Part shown: one piece after another, positions 56,601 through 64,000 of the stretch
Layout: each line of letters begins with the position of its first letter
Position numbering within the stretch: position 1 is the stretch's first letter
The notes under the pieces: generated by a model
What the model was told of the DNA's origin: nothing
Seen by the model: only the letters and a program-made list of their open reading frames with translations
Databases searched by the model: none
Assembly: GCF_964355755.1 (NCBI RefSeq)
Contig: NC_092672.1
Coordinates: forward strand, 5,270,001 to 5,334,000
Origin: Antedon mediterranea
Taxonomy: Eukaryota > Echinodermata > Crinoidea > Comatulida > Antedonidae
Length of the DNA: 64,000 nt
Reading direction: 5' to 3'
Made by a program: the position numbers and the translations under genes

Positions 56601-59599
56601 TAGAATATCGATATGTCGCTTCCTTTTATTTTCTGGACATGCAGTTAATTAACTTAAAGAATATATACTTTAATATTGTGATCTCCATTATTAGCTACAT
56701 ATAATAAAGCAATGAAATTCGATGCATATCAATATTCATTTTACCGGTGTTTTTTGTTTTCCTTTTCAGTCAGGTGTCTTAACTTCAATTAGACAAGATC
56801 GATAGAATACAAAAACAAAAGGCTTGTCTCATTCTGTAACTTAATGTTTGAACAAGAACTTTCGATCTTATTATTATGCTTTTAAGAATATGAAAACAAT
56901 ATCAAATATTTATTTGGGCCACATTTCTTTATTTGTAGACTGCACCACGGTTGAGGATCAATTACATCTTTTGGGTGACAGTTTGCTCTTTATTTGCACG
57001 ATATGTATTGATCAGCAACGAACTATAGTTTAGGTTAAGTGGTTCTTTTTCTATATTAACATTTAATAATACGGTTATGTAACTGCCTTCTGTTCTATAG
57101 TACATAATTTAACTAATAATATAATTGATTATTGTATTTCCACCATGATTACAAAATCGCGACAAAGGCCAACTTCAGTAAAAATGGTTTAATTGATTAC
57201 AATGTTTATACTAGTATTGCAAGACGTGAGCCAATATGATTAAACATGTTACCATACTTTCTCACCAGCTACACAATATATATACTAGTTGATAAATAGT
57301 ATTGATAGCACACTTTATTAAAGAATATAAGGCTCATGATGTTAGCCAACGTGATGAAACTATTATAATGCAAAAGAGCTGTACAAATTACATACAATAA
57401 TTAAGTTATATCTATAGTCAGTACAATCTTGAAATTAAAAAAAAAAAGAAACTTTAGTAGAATTCCGAATGTTTTCTTGAACAAAAAAGTATATATATTG
57501 TTTGAGGATGCATAAACAGTAACCCATGTGGGAGGACGGTTGCCGTCAGCAAACACGAAACTGCGTGGATGTTTATCATCGCTAAACATGATACCACAGT
57601 TGAATCAGTTTGATAATTAGGCTTGGATTAATGAACTATCATATAATTACATATTATGAACAATTACTCAATTTTGTCCGAGCTTTTGTTTGAATTACCA
57701 CCCGCATTTTACGTCATTTTTCTGTTGTAATTTATTGTACATGTATTTTATTATTCTGTGATATAATTAAATATATCAATATATTGCCTTGAGGAGGATG
57801 AGGAAGGGTTAGTGTTATCTGAAAACTCTGTAATGTCGTTCTGGCTGTTTCTATCTATCGTTTTGATTTAATGTCTTGTCTATTTTATTTGTAACTCCAT
57901 TTAGATCCAGTCAGATCACCGATACCCACATAATTGTCATTGTTCTCAAGTAATTTTCCTTTGATAAATATAATGGATTGATTAAATATACGTACCATAG
58001 TAAGGCAAAGTTGTGTCTTTATCAACAATCAACAACTGCCTGTGTTCTGAATTTGCTATCGATGATTTGCGAACCTTGTTGTTATTGCATATTGTCACAC
58101 TTGGAAAGCGCTGCTCAGATCTTGATATTACTTCAATCTGTATGAATAAATAACAATAGCAACAATCAAGTCTAAGATAAGATAAGATAACTTTTATTGA
58201 TCCTTAAAAAAGAAATTCATTGCTCGTCATAAAACAGAAAACACAATAAATAAATTATAGGATAGAACAACCATTCATATAAATACATCTAAAAAGTAAA
58301 AAATAAATTAAGTTATCTTCTTGACTTCCTGTTGTACTGGATGATACCGGAGGGGATAAAGGATTTGGCATATCTATATGTTCTGAGTGGTTGCCTTATA
58401 CATAAAACCCATGTTCAATTCCCGATAAGAACAATTCCCAGTCAATAAGCTGTAAATGATTAGGCCTACCTGGTTGAAAAATACCACAGGAAGGTGGAAG
58501 GTGGCGGGGAAAGGAACTGACCACCCTTACCACATGATACTGAGACTCAGTACAATTCTATTTCCCCTACTTAAGAATGAACACTGGAGTAACGTCTTCT
58601 GGCATGTAGAAACAACTTTGCTCTGTTAACTGTTTCCAATCCTCCACCACTCCACTACTAACTTTCCACTATATAAGATTGAAGACCCATTTGTGTTGGT
58701 GTATATCAATTAAATAACCAAACTTTTGATCACAGCACATTAAAAAAAAGGAAATATTTACCTCCGAAATTTTCCTCTAACAGCTGATAACGTTTACAGA
58801 TACATTTTTTTTTTCACTATGTTGTGATTTCCACCAAATTGTCTTTCAGTATATGAAACGTTCTTTCATCAAAATGCCCATGTGTATACTTAATTTCCCT
58901 AATCTCCCTTCTCCTCCCATCCCCTCCTCCTCTCTCTTCTTCGCCCATCTATATACGTTGCTTTTTGTTTCATTTTATTGTTTACAGACGTGACTTGAGT
59001 ACCAACTTTTGTGTATTTGTTCGATTATATTTATTTATGTCCATAATCGTATAATACTAATGTTTAATTACTTTTTCTAATTCATCACACGTTCAACAGT
59101 AAATTTAGTTGTCAAGAAGTACATGATGCATCGTTTGGTTGTCTTTGTTTTTGACAATGAATCGACAAGGCACTTTCATAACAGTCATACTTATTTTATG
59201 AATATCTATATAAATTAACTTAATAATTTTAGTTATACATACCTTTACGTTGACTGGATAACCAAAGTAAAGAACGGCTAGTGTTGCAACCTGCCATATA
59301 AACATACTAACTCCAATCAAGAATAGAGTTGCCCAAATTGCACGACTGAACAAAGTTGTAGATTTGAAAACATGGGGTAAACCATGGGTACTGCTAACAT
59401 TTTTAGCGAACGATCCAAAAAGCGCGCCAACCGATTCACGGTCATACAACTCTTCTTCGGGTTCCGGCGGCGGTACAGGTAGCATCATCGGAATGTTAGT
59501 TGATTCGGACTTGATAAACTTTTCCTTTAGTTTCAAGTCGGTCATGCTGGCAGGAGTTGGTGTCCTAACCCAAAAAATACTGTCTGAGTTGGCATCCAT
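44508..59599 (-). CDS. LDLa-rich DEG/ENaC-type channel subunit (channel gene 2, 23 exons, about 1,558 aa)
   Basis: Exons from 5' to 3' on the minus strand: 59599-59243, 58137-57996, 56008-55889, 55247-55122, 54547-54437, 54008-53865, 53309-53193, 52451-52311, 51939-51823, 51186-49501, 49302-49183, 48944-48813, 48723-48604, 48222-47925, 47570-47464, 47347-47184, 47048-46926, 46789-46684, 46589-46517, 46269-46212, 46088-46018, 45288-45213 and 44675-44508. They sum to 4,677 nt with unbroken phase. Order: short N-terminus with HG motif (72-73); TM1 (about 87-110); RFPSVTICN strand; LDLa 1-7; acidic Ser/Glu repeats with RRRR (976-979); LDLa 8-10; Cys-rich ectodomain with [19 protein letters not shown] and [13 protein letters not shown]2 with GLYIGIS. 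It is the inverted paralogue of the gene at 12560-42141. One intron uses a GC donor. The start is the only ATG upstream of the HG region in its exon. Confidence 0.94.
44769..44914. mobile_element. Palindromic MITE, family 1, copy 10
   Basis: The ends 'aagctctgtctacactatca' and 'tatagtgtagacagagctt' are inverted; the interior has 'aatatggtagtgatatgccc'. It lies in the last intron of channel gene 2. Confidence 0.92.
45031..45177. mobile_element. Foldback MITE, family 2, copy 3
   Basis: 'aagcttggttcctaccagga' against 'cctagtgggaaccaagctt', with 'cgtaacgcaacgcaa' against 'gcgttgcgtctacgt' inside. The best conserved copy of this family. Confidence 0.9.
45213..46789 (-). CDS. Channel gene 2: distal ectodomain exons (five)
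   Basis: Exons 46789-46684, 46589-46517, 46269-46212, 46088-46018 and 45288-45213 have lengths 106, 73, 58, 71 and 76 nt, identical to the partners in channel gene 1. They encode [66 protein letters not shown] and [15 protein letters not shown]. Confidence 0.95.
45767..45914. mobile_element. Palindromic MITE, family 1, copy 11
   Basis: 'tctctgtctacac' at the left and 'gatattgtagacagagact' at the right are inverted. An internal duplication and a poly-T insertion disrupt the left arm. Confidence 0.78.
46926..48222 (-). CDS. Channel gene 2: proximal ectodomain exons (four), one with a GC donor
   Basis: Exons 48222-47925, 47570-47464, 47347-47184 and 47048-46926. Motifs are [46 protein letters not shown] and [11 protein letters not shown]. 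The first three keep the phases and near-identical lengths of channel gene 1 (298/301, 107/104, 164/164). The last ends GACAGAAAG followed by GCAAGT, a GC-AG intron with otherwise perfect donor consensus, because the next exon (46789) begins in the required phase 0. Confidence 0.93.
48604..48723 (-). CDS. Channel gene 2: LDLa 10 exon (membrane-proximal)
   Basis: A phase 1-1, 120-nt exon encoding [20 protein letters not shown] and [10 protein letters not shown]. It is the counterpart of LDLa 16 in channel gene 1. Confidence 0.95.
48813..48944 (-). CDS. Channel gene 2: LDLa 9 exon
   Basis: A phase 1-1 exon encoding [20 protein letters not shown] and [12 protein letters not shown]. The calcium site is retained here, unlike in its degenerate counterpart in channel gene 1. 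Confidence 0.93.
48982..49071. mobile_element. Foldback MITE, family 2, copy 4 (short)
   Basis: 'gagtggttcccactgacgca' and 'caagtggaaaccaagg' are inverted, with 'gttgaccaatgagaatcgac' inside. It starts about 40 bp upstream of the LDLa 9 acceptor of channel gene 2. Confidence 0.75.
49183..49302 (-). CDS. Channel gene 2: LDLa 8 exon
   Basis: A phase 1-1, 120-nt exon encoding [19 protein letters not shown] and [16 protein letters not shown]. Confidence 0.94.
49501..51186 (-). CDS. Channel gene 2: acidic Ser/Glu repeat exon with a furin-like site
   Basis: A 1,686-nt exon, phase 1 in and 1 out. It begins with a Tyr/Asn tract ([16 protein letters not shown]) encoded by a (TAC/AAC)n tract, then about six 24-residue repeats (72 bp; [17 protein letters not shown] type). 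Then come about seven 35-residue repeats (105 bp; [20 protein letters not shown] type), and a unique end holding [15 protein letters not shown] and a Ser/Thr-rich stretch. There are no cysteines. By analogy with channel gene 1 it is an extended acidic stalk, but the repeat sequence is unrelated. R-R-R-R (codons at 49636-49625) fits a proprotein convertase site. Confidence 0.92.
49842..50480 (-). repeat. 105-bp coding tandem repeat, about 6-7 copies
   Basis: 'tcagttgctgaatctatttc' recurs at 49947, 50052, 50157, 50262, 50367 and 50472, exactly 105 bp apart. The period is a multiple of three. Confidence 0.95.
50640..51075 (-). repeat. 72-bp coding tandem repeat, about 6 copies
   Basis: 'gattcgccatcaga' recurs at about 50672, 50744, 50816, 50888, 50960 and 51032, exactly 72 bp apart, encoding 24-residue units. 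Confidence 0.95.
51823..51939 (-). CDS. Channel gene 2: LDLa 7 exon
   Basis: A phase 1-1 exon encoding [19 protein letters not shown] and [16 protein letters not shown]. Relatively GC-rich for the window. Confidence 0.94.
52311..52451 (-). CDS. Channel gene 2: LDLa 6 exon
   Basis: A phase 1-1 exon encoding [20 protein letters not shown] and [17 protein letters not shown] chose the acceptor 'ttttctcgaaaag' (pyrimidine-rich); a second AG 18 bp downstream ('gggttag') is in the same phase and would shorten the linker by six residues. Confidence 0.9.
53193..53309 (-). CDS. Channel gene 2: LDLa 5 exon
   Basis: A phase 1-1 exon encoding [20 protein letters not shown] and [10 protein letters not shown]. 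Confidence 0.94.
53357..53471. mobile_element. Palindromic MITE, family 1, copy 12 (short)
   Basis: 'gctctgtctacttgatcaaa' and 'tgatagtgtagacagagct' are inverted; the interior is reduced to 'catcatcgtgtccatatatg'. Confidence 0.85.
53865..54008 (-). CDS. Channel gene 2: LDLa 4 exon
   Basis: A phase 1-1 exon encoding [20 protein letters not shown] and [12 protein letters not shown], then VITTLAP. The calcium site is weakened (K-K-G-E-D-E). Its donor is gttaaa, weaker than its neighbours. Confidence 0.9.
54015..54235. repeat. Degenerate A-rich minisatellite ('aaaatactgtaaa')
   Basis: About 14-16-bp units of 'aatactgtaaaaaaa' with length variation in the A run, immediately upstream of the LDLa 4 acceptor of channel gene 2. 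On the minus strand it is a long T-rich tract that could act as an extended polypyrimidine stretch. Confidence 0.88.
54437..54547 (-). CDS. Channel gene 2: LDLa 3 exon
   Basis: A phase 1-1, 111-nt exon encoding [20 protein letters not shown] and [10 protein letters not shown]. Counterpart of LDLa 3 in channel gene 1. Confidence 0.94.
55122..55247 (-). CDS. Channel gene 2: LDLa 2 exon
   Basis: A phase 1-1 exon encoding [20 protein letters not shown] and [16 protein letters not shown]. Donor is gtgaga. Confidence 0.93.
55889..56008 (-). CDS. Channel gene 2: LDLa 1 exon
   Basis: A phase 1-1, 120-nt exon encoding [20 protein letters not shown] and [16 protein letters not shown]. Same length and sequence type as LDLa 1 of channel gene 1. 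Confidence 0.95.
56098..56222. mobile_element. Foldback MITE, family 2, copy 5
   Basis: 'agcccggtttccactggaga' and 'cgtctacgtcaagctt' flank 'aatcacaagcgatgaataat' and 'gtcgcttttgattggtcaac', which are inverted. The right tip is truncated. Confidence 0.78.
56225..57995. other. Large intron of channel gene 2
   Basis: AT-rich, with no supportable exon. A fragment of the 'tgtcccataatagaggttcc' dispersed repeat lies near 56450. A minus-strand open stretch of better base composition (57500-57590) is discussed under rejected items. Confidence 0.5.
57996..58137 (-). CDS. Channel gene 2: post-TM1 exon
   Basis: It encodes [20 protein letters not shown] then [20 protein letters not shown]. It has 142 nt and phase 0 to 1, as in channel gene 1. 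Confidence 0.95.
58168..58340 (-). repeat. Probable retroelement 3' end
   Basis: 'taagataagataacttttat' followed by 'tgatccttaaaaaagaaatt' on the plus strand reads as a minus-strand tail ending 'tcaataaaagttatcttatc'. Such short-repeat tails are common at LINE 3' ends. No reverse transcriptase sequence is present. Confidence 0.45.
58376..58560 (+). repeat. SINE family A, diverged copy
   Basis: 'ctgagtggttgccttataca', 'catgttcaattccc', 'ctacctggttgaaaaatacc' and 'ggaaaggaactgaccaccct' match the element at 34001-34215 in order. Confidence 0.5.
59243..59599 (-). CDS. Channel gene 2: first coding exon with HG motif and TM1
   Basis: 119 residues: an N-terminus with [14 protein letters not shown], then [11 protein letters not shown] with the gating His-Gly (72-73), then TM1 ([20 protein letters not shown]). 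It ends FGYPVNVK before 'gtatgt'. The N-terminus is much shorter than in channel gene 1 and lacks the FSP modules. Confidence 0.94.
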
Positions 59600-59851
59600 G
59601 ACGAAGAGTCCTACACAACAACCATATTATATTGGTTAATTAACTAGATTACGCTTATATGAATGATATTTTTGCACAACTTTTAGCTGTTACGGTTTCG
59701 TATAAAAGTAATTTGAGATTTATTAAAAAAACTGCGACTTAACGGGTATTGCCGTAAAAACAAAATGTAATTACTGCAGGAGAATCATTTTGACATTGTC
59801 ACTAAGCAATAGTTTTGCTGTACATAAACAAATATGTAAATTAGGTCAATA

Positions 59852-60010
59852 TACTTATGTCTATCAAACTTTATGTGACAAAAAAATGTGATGTGCCCAA
59901 ATATGGACATGATGATTTCATATCACTATCATATGTGGGCATACAACTACCATATTTGGGTATATCGCACTTTTTTTTGTCAAACTAGTTTGATAGTGTA
60001 GACAGAGCTT
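59852..60010. mobile_element. Palindromic MITE, family 1, copy 13
   Basis: 'ctatcaaactttatgtgaca' at the left (outer tip eroded) and 'tgatagtgtagacagagctt' at the right, with 'atatggacatgatgatttc' and 'accatatttgggtatatcgc' inside. It lies about 250 bp upstream of the first coding exon of channel gene 2, so possibly in its promoter. Confidence 0.85.
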
Positions 60011-61599
60011 TATATAAACTATACTAACTATAAACTAAACCCAAACGCTGTAAATCCATATTATTTTATTGGGTACAGATTATGTTAGTTCATGTATGAA
60101 AAAACATCGCCTGTCCAACACGAAAGTCAAAAAGATCCTTTAATAGAGGTCATATCATCGCTTACGGTCTTTAGCTATATATCTTAGCAACTCTATGTCT
60201 GGTCTCATACTATTTTCTTTACGAACCTTTACAAGCAACAAGTAGAATAATCGCCGAAAACATTGATTTTGATATCTAGAATAAACGTGTGACGTTAAAG
60301 CTAAATTATCGCTCACGGCTTTCCTTCGATCAAAGATCAGAAAATCGTTAAAAGAATTGAGAATTTAGAAGACATAGGCCCATTTCAACAGTAACAAATA
60401 AGTAAGATAAAATTATTAGGTTCCTAAAAACGGTTTTATAAGCGCGTCTGCCGATACCCGGTCGTTAGATTTTTTCTGAGAGCTCTTTCTCTACCTTTCA
60501 GTTTGTTTCGTATGTGTTTCAAATACAAATGTGTATTCTGCAAAAACCTTCAACCTACTTCATTCGATATAAACCGGAGTGAAGAAGTGTTTTCCATAGG
60601 AGCTCATTAAAGTTGTTTGCATATTTGTTTTCTTTCTTTTAAACATTAGATGACGAACTGCTCTTTTTTTTATAAATATCTAGGTTGATAACAAAAGCCT
60701 CAGTTTTTTGTTTAACTCTCTTGACTAAGCAAATGATATATAAATACCAACCAAATGTCTAACCAATGTTTTAATTTATTGTTCTATCACTAAAAATGTT
60801 CAATTCAACATACCCAAGTTAATATGACTAATTTGTGATTTCATCTTCTTATCGAGAAATTTAACAATTATCATAATTCATTATCACGGTATAATTTACA
60901 AAAGTTACAATACCACTTACCTCTTTACTACAATAGGTAATCTGTCCCTTAAACTAGGCCTTATAGTACACCAATTGTTTCACAGACAACAATATTGCAA
61001 TAAACTCAAAGAAAATGAGTTGTTAAAATTCGTATTGTGTCTCCTGAGCAACTGCATGTAAGAATCGATTACATCTTATGTGTGTAGTTTTACATTACAC
61101 ATTGCTCCAATACCAGGCCTAACTTACTGCAGTTTCTTATAATACAACGCCACCAACCTGTCTCAAACAGTAATTGCTACAGGAATGTAAATGCGTCGTG
61201 TATATCAGGATGTTTGAGACATGCGCAGAGACGTTCTTATAATTTGGCGAGTTTTCAGCAAAACATTTTTTGTAGGCCTACTATTAGTAACATGGAACAT
61301 GCCTATGGTAAGCTTGCAATTTCTCATACTTAAGGTTTTTGGTAATAATGTGTTATAAAATAAATCAAATATAAAAAGTGTACCGGTTGTGGCTTAAGTA
61401 TAAATATGTTTAAAAAATATAATATTTATAACAAAGTATGATAATAAAAGTGGGACGAACCCACACAAGACAAAAAAAAAGTATATAGGCCTAAATATTG
61501 ACATAATTCCTTTTATTTTAAACAAGGTATCGATATTTTTCTCTTCACCACCAAAGACTGAACACGCTGTTTAGTCCATGTGTAGTTTCTGAACAATTT

Positions 61600-61990
61600 A
61601 AGCCCTAAATTGTATATCTCCGATTAGTGGTTGCTGAGATATGAGAATTCAAGGTCAAAGGTCAATAATGTTAGAAATAGCACTTCTATTCATTTTTAGA
61701 CAAACTTTTTCAATAAAGTGAATATAAAAACATATATTCTAAAGATTTTGACACCAAAATTAAGTAGGCCTATCTGTGACTAGCGGTTTCCAAGATACAG
61801 AGCACGTTATTAAAAATGGCGGCCATTTTAAATTATGCAAATTAGGCTACTTCCCATTGTCGAAAAATGTCCTAACGTTGATAAATGTGTTCAGTATGGT
61901 CTAAAGAACACATTTCATCAAAAAAAACCTTTTCTTGCAATTTGTGTGAGAAAAGGGTCATTTTTTAGCTAAATCCCATGGACTAGTTAC
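61600..61990. repeat. Probable dispersed repeat with a 'ggcggccat' block
   Basis: 'gtggttgctgagatatgaga', 'agcggtttccaagatacaga' and 'aaaatggcggccattttaaa' are of a type found in interspersed repeats of many invertebrates. Only one copy is in this window, so repeat status is inferred. Confidence 0.35.
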
Positions 61991-62231
61991 TAAAAGGATT
62001 TTGTGCCATAAAAAATACACGGGTAGTTTTCATCATCACAATTTGGAATCGCGTATATTCTCTCCATAGCAGCAGTAGAAACAAAGAATGTTAATAAATA
62101 CAACAACAAAGCAACATCATGTCAATGAGGACCAATTTGTTTAAAACTTGACAGGAAAAAAAACGCTTACGAAAATAAACAACAATATTTTGATTTAAAT
62201 AGTTACACATTTTGGGATATTTTTGTATAAT

Positions 62232-62936
62232 ATGGAACAACGGGCCGTAGTAGAAAGAAAACGAAAATGGCGAAAGTCAGAGACGGAGTCAAAGGTCACA
62301 TCTTGCCTGAAAAGTCCCATCCGACTCAAACGATCATGGCGGAAGAATGGTAATGTGATGATGAATACGGACATTGTGAAGAAAGAGAGTAAAACAAACA
62401 TTACGAATGATAATTGTGTGGTAGGCCTAGATTCAACCACGACGGTGCCTGTGGAATGTCATTTTGCTAGGACCGATCGATCGATAGAAAAAGATAAGGC
62501 TAAGAGCAACTTTATGCCGTCGACTCAGTCTGAAATGAAGAATGTTGATTCGTCAAAACACAGACAGAGCATTGCTAGGCATAAACTTCAACCTACACTC
62601 GACAGTGAAGTTAATATCAACATTAAACCAACAACTCCGATTGAACAACCTGAAATAGAAATAGCTGTCGATTGTACGCGACCTGGTCAAAGTATTTTTT
62701 CGAGGCTTGAACCTAAAAGAGACACCTTTAAAATAACCGCACCTGAAACTGTCGAATCTGCGCGGACCGGACAAAGTGTTTTTCATATAGACTTTGATAA
62801 GAGCAACTTTAAGCCAGTTACTATCATTGATAAATCTCAATTAAGTATAATTAAAAGACCTAACCAAGAACTAAATTGTTGCAAAGATTCAACTTCTAAA
62901 CCAAAGGTGGATGAATCGGAAAGAATCGTAATTTAG
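62232..62936 (+). CDS. Single-exon ORF, unrecognised 234-residue protein
   Basis: ATG at 62232 (M-E-Q-R-A-V-V) to TAG at 62934-62936, 235 codons with stop. This is long for so AT-rich a region, and the frame is more GC-balanced than its flanks. It is very basic at the N-terminus (ERKRKWRKSE, RLKRSWRKNG). It contains three loosely similar segments: C-x-F-A-R-T-D-R-S-I...SNFMP, CTRPGQSIFSRLEPKRDTFK and SARTGQSVFHIDFDKSNFKP. There is no signal peptide, membrane segment or known domain. It may be a lineage-specific gene, the last exon of a larger plus-strand gene, or a decayed retrocopy. Confidence 0.5.
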   Translation: MEQRAVVERKRKWRKSETESKVTSCLKSPIRLKRSWRKNGNVMMNTDIVKKESKTNITNDNCVVGLDSTTTVPVECHFARTDRSIEKDKAKSNFMPSTQSEMKNVDSSKHRQSIARHKLQPTLDSEVNINIKPTTPIEQPEIEIAVDCTRPGQSIFSRLEPKRDTFKITAPETVESARTGQSVFHIDFDKSNFKPVTIIDKSQLSIIKRPNQELNCCKDSTSKPKVDESERIVI

Positions 62937-63349
62937 ATTGCATTGACAATATTAGGCTAGTTGCAATGAGTTTAAACTTAATATATTCGATTTTTAATAT
63001 ATCAACAAAACAATTGTTGCAAAAATACCAATTATATTTATTAAAGTATACGTAAACCTGTTTTATATTTACTCTGTATTTTCAAATAATTGAAATGAAT
63101 TACTGATATAAAGTACCGCATAAAGATGCTTAACGCATCCGCATAATAAATCTCTTCTTCCTCGGTCACATTTGCCTAGACAGAAGAAGACTAACCTAAC
63201 CCTCTATCTCTCTCAACTATTAAAAAAAAACACGCTATTGATAGACCTCGAACCCAGGGTTACCTGTACCACTCGACAAAACATTTTGGTTGGGATAGTC
63301 ACGTAAATTGACATGGCATGGTTGTTCAGTCTAGTGTGAACACAGTATT

Positions 63350-63470
63350 CGATTGGGAACTTTCGTTGTCAACGTAAAGATTCGTTGGGTACTTTTTGTA
63401 TTCGAATTGTAAATTTGTGCTTAACAGAAAGTCATTCGAATAGAAAACGTTGACAACGAAAGCTTTTTCG
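63350..63470. repeat. Foldback element ('ctttcgttgtcaacgt')
   Basis: 'aactttcgttgtcaacgtaa' at about 63359 and 'aacgttgacaacgaaagctt' at about 63445 are inverted, with 'gtattcgaattg' and 'cattcgaatag' nested inside. Confidence 0.65.
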
Positions 63471-63881
63471 TTAAGAACAATCTCAACGCTCAAGATACTC
63501 CGCCGTTAAAGAAGTACTAAAGTCTAAATCGAATACGGATCGTTATAAAGAGTGACTCCATTAGAAATAGGTTGCTGCCTCAAAATAACAATACAGGATT
63601 TTAGACGTGTTCCAAAGAAGCATAGGCCTATGTATATATAGAATATAAATGCCTTGTTGTAAGTGGTAAATGGATACTTTATCAACCATATCGTGCAAAC
63701 AGTATCAAAATTACAGGTATATATACACATCCGGCAAGCATCTAGGCAGTAGGCCGCGTAGTGTAGTAGCACGTTGCTTAGTAGTTATCATGCTTGCCTG
63801 CAAATTGAGGGTCATTCAGGCTCTTCTAATTGGGCTTATTTATGAATGAAGATGAAGTGTATAAAGCATGGTTTATAGAGT

Positions 63882-63949
63882 GTTCATTCAGATAGATTGT
63901 TCATTTAGATAGAGTGTTCATTTAGATAGAGTGTTCATTTAGATAGATT
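63882..63949. repeat. 17-bp tandem repeat, 4 copies
   Basis: The unit 'gttcatttagatagagt' (one copy with 'attc', two ending 'gatt') is repeated four times without spacers. Confidence 0.88.
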
Positions 63950-64000
63950 GTATTGTAATTTGCGGCTTGTTAAAAAAAAACACGCGATGGTAACAGCCAA

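Larger units (their letters stand above)
59600..62231. other. Intergenic region upstream of channel gene 2
   Basis: It contains a family 1 MITE (59852-60010) and a repeat-like block near 61600-61990 with 'aaaaatggcggccattttaa'. The promoter of channel gene 2 presumably lies here, but no convincing TATA box or initiator was identified. Confidence 0.5.
62937..64000. other. 3' flank of the orphan ORF and non-coding end of the window
   Basis: AATAAA at 63145-63150 is a possible poly(A) signal. A long imperfect inverted repeat lies near 63350-63465 ('ttcgttgtcaacgtaaag' against 'cgttgacaacgaaagc'). A 17-bp tandem repeat is at 63882-63949. No exon was seen. Confidence 0.45.

Noticed and set aside
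57401-57589. Minus-strand ORF starting [16 protein letters not shown]
   Set aside because: It has gene-like composition and lies in a large intron of channel gene 2, but has no clear splice sites in phase and no recognised family. It could be a decayed insertion; kept only as a note.

Overview
This window is animal nuclear DNA. It is AT-rich, its genes are split into many short exons with GT-AG introns, and interspersed repeats fill the introns and intergenic space. Two facts suggest a marine invertebrate, perhaps a deuterostome such as an echinoderm or hemichordate: the extracellular LDLa/SEA/EGF/mucin domain mix, and the frequent 'taggcctac' words. That placement is inference, and no species can be named from the sequence alone.

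Layout. Positions 1-1235 are the end of a tandem satellite (440-bp higher-order unit) whose minus strand stays open and encodes a C2H2-like finger. Positions 2131-7564 hold the 3' part of a RING-finger E3 ligase of the RNF34/RFFL family: a certain last exon and a possible 18-nt microexon. A tandem pair of non-autonomous Helitron-like elements lies between them. Positions 12560-42141 (+) hold one very large gene that I could assemble as 39 phase-consistent exons (10,227 nt, 3,408 aa). It is a DEG/ENaC (amiloride-sensitive) channel subunit whose ectodomain carries a huge insert: 16 LDLa modules (one degenerate), three SEA domains, a Thr/Pro mucin-like region, one EGF-like module, and a 3.9-kb exon made mostly of 42- and 45-bp coding repeats. 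Positions 44508-59599 (-) hold a second, tail-to-tail paralogue (23 exons, 4,677 nt, 1,558 aa). It has 10 LDLa modules and an acidic Ser/Glu repeat exon with a furin-like tetra-arginine site, but no SEA domain. A single-exon ORF of 235 codons (234 aa, no recognised family) lies at 62232-62936 (+).

How the genes relate. The two channel genes share intron phases and nearly identical exon lengths in the channel core (142; 301/298; 104/107; 164; 120/123; 106; 73; 58; 71; 76 nt). They also share the order of the first three and the last LDLa modules. They are therefore an inverted duplicate pair that later diverged in the insert. Both encode TM1, the HG-motif region, the Cys-rich ectodomain and TM2 with a G-x-S filter, so they could co-assemble. 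Gene 1 has HA where gene 2 has the conserved HG.

Repeats. I found 13 copies of a palindromic MITE family, 5 copies of a second foldback family, three Helitron-like copies, several tRNA-derived SINE families, and a 29-bp minisatellite expanded inside a MITE. They account for much of the non-coding sequence; the remainder shows no recognisable gene.
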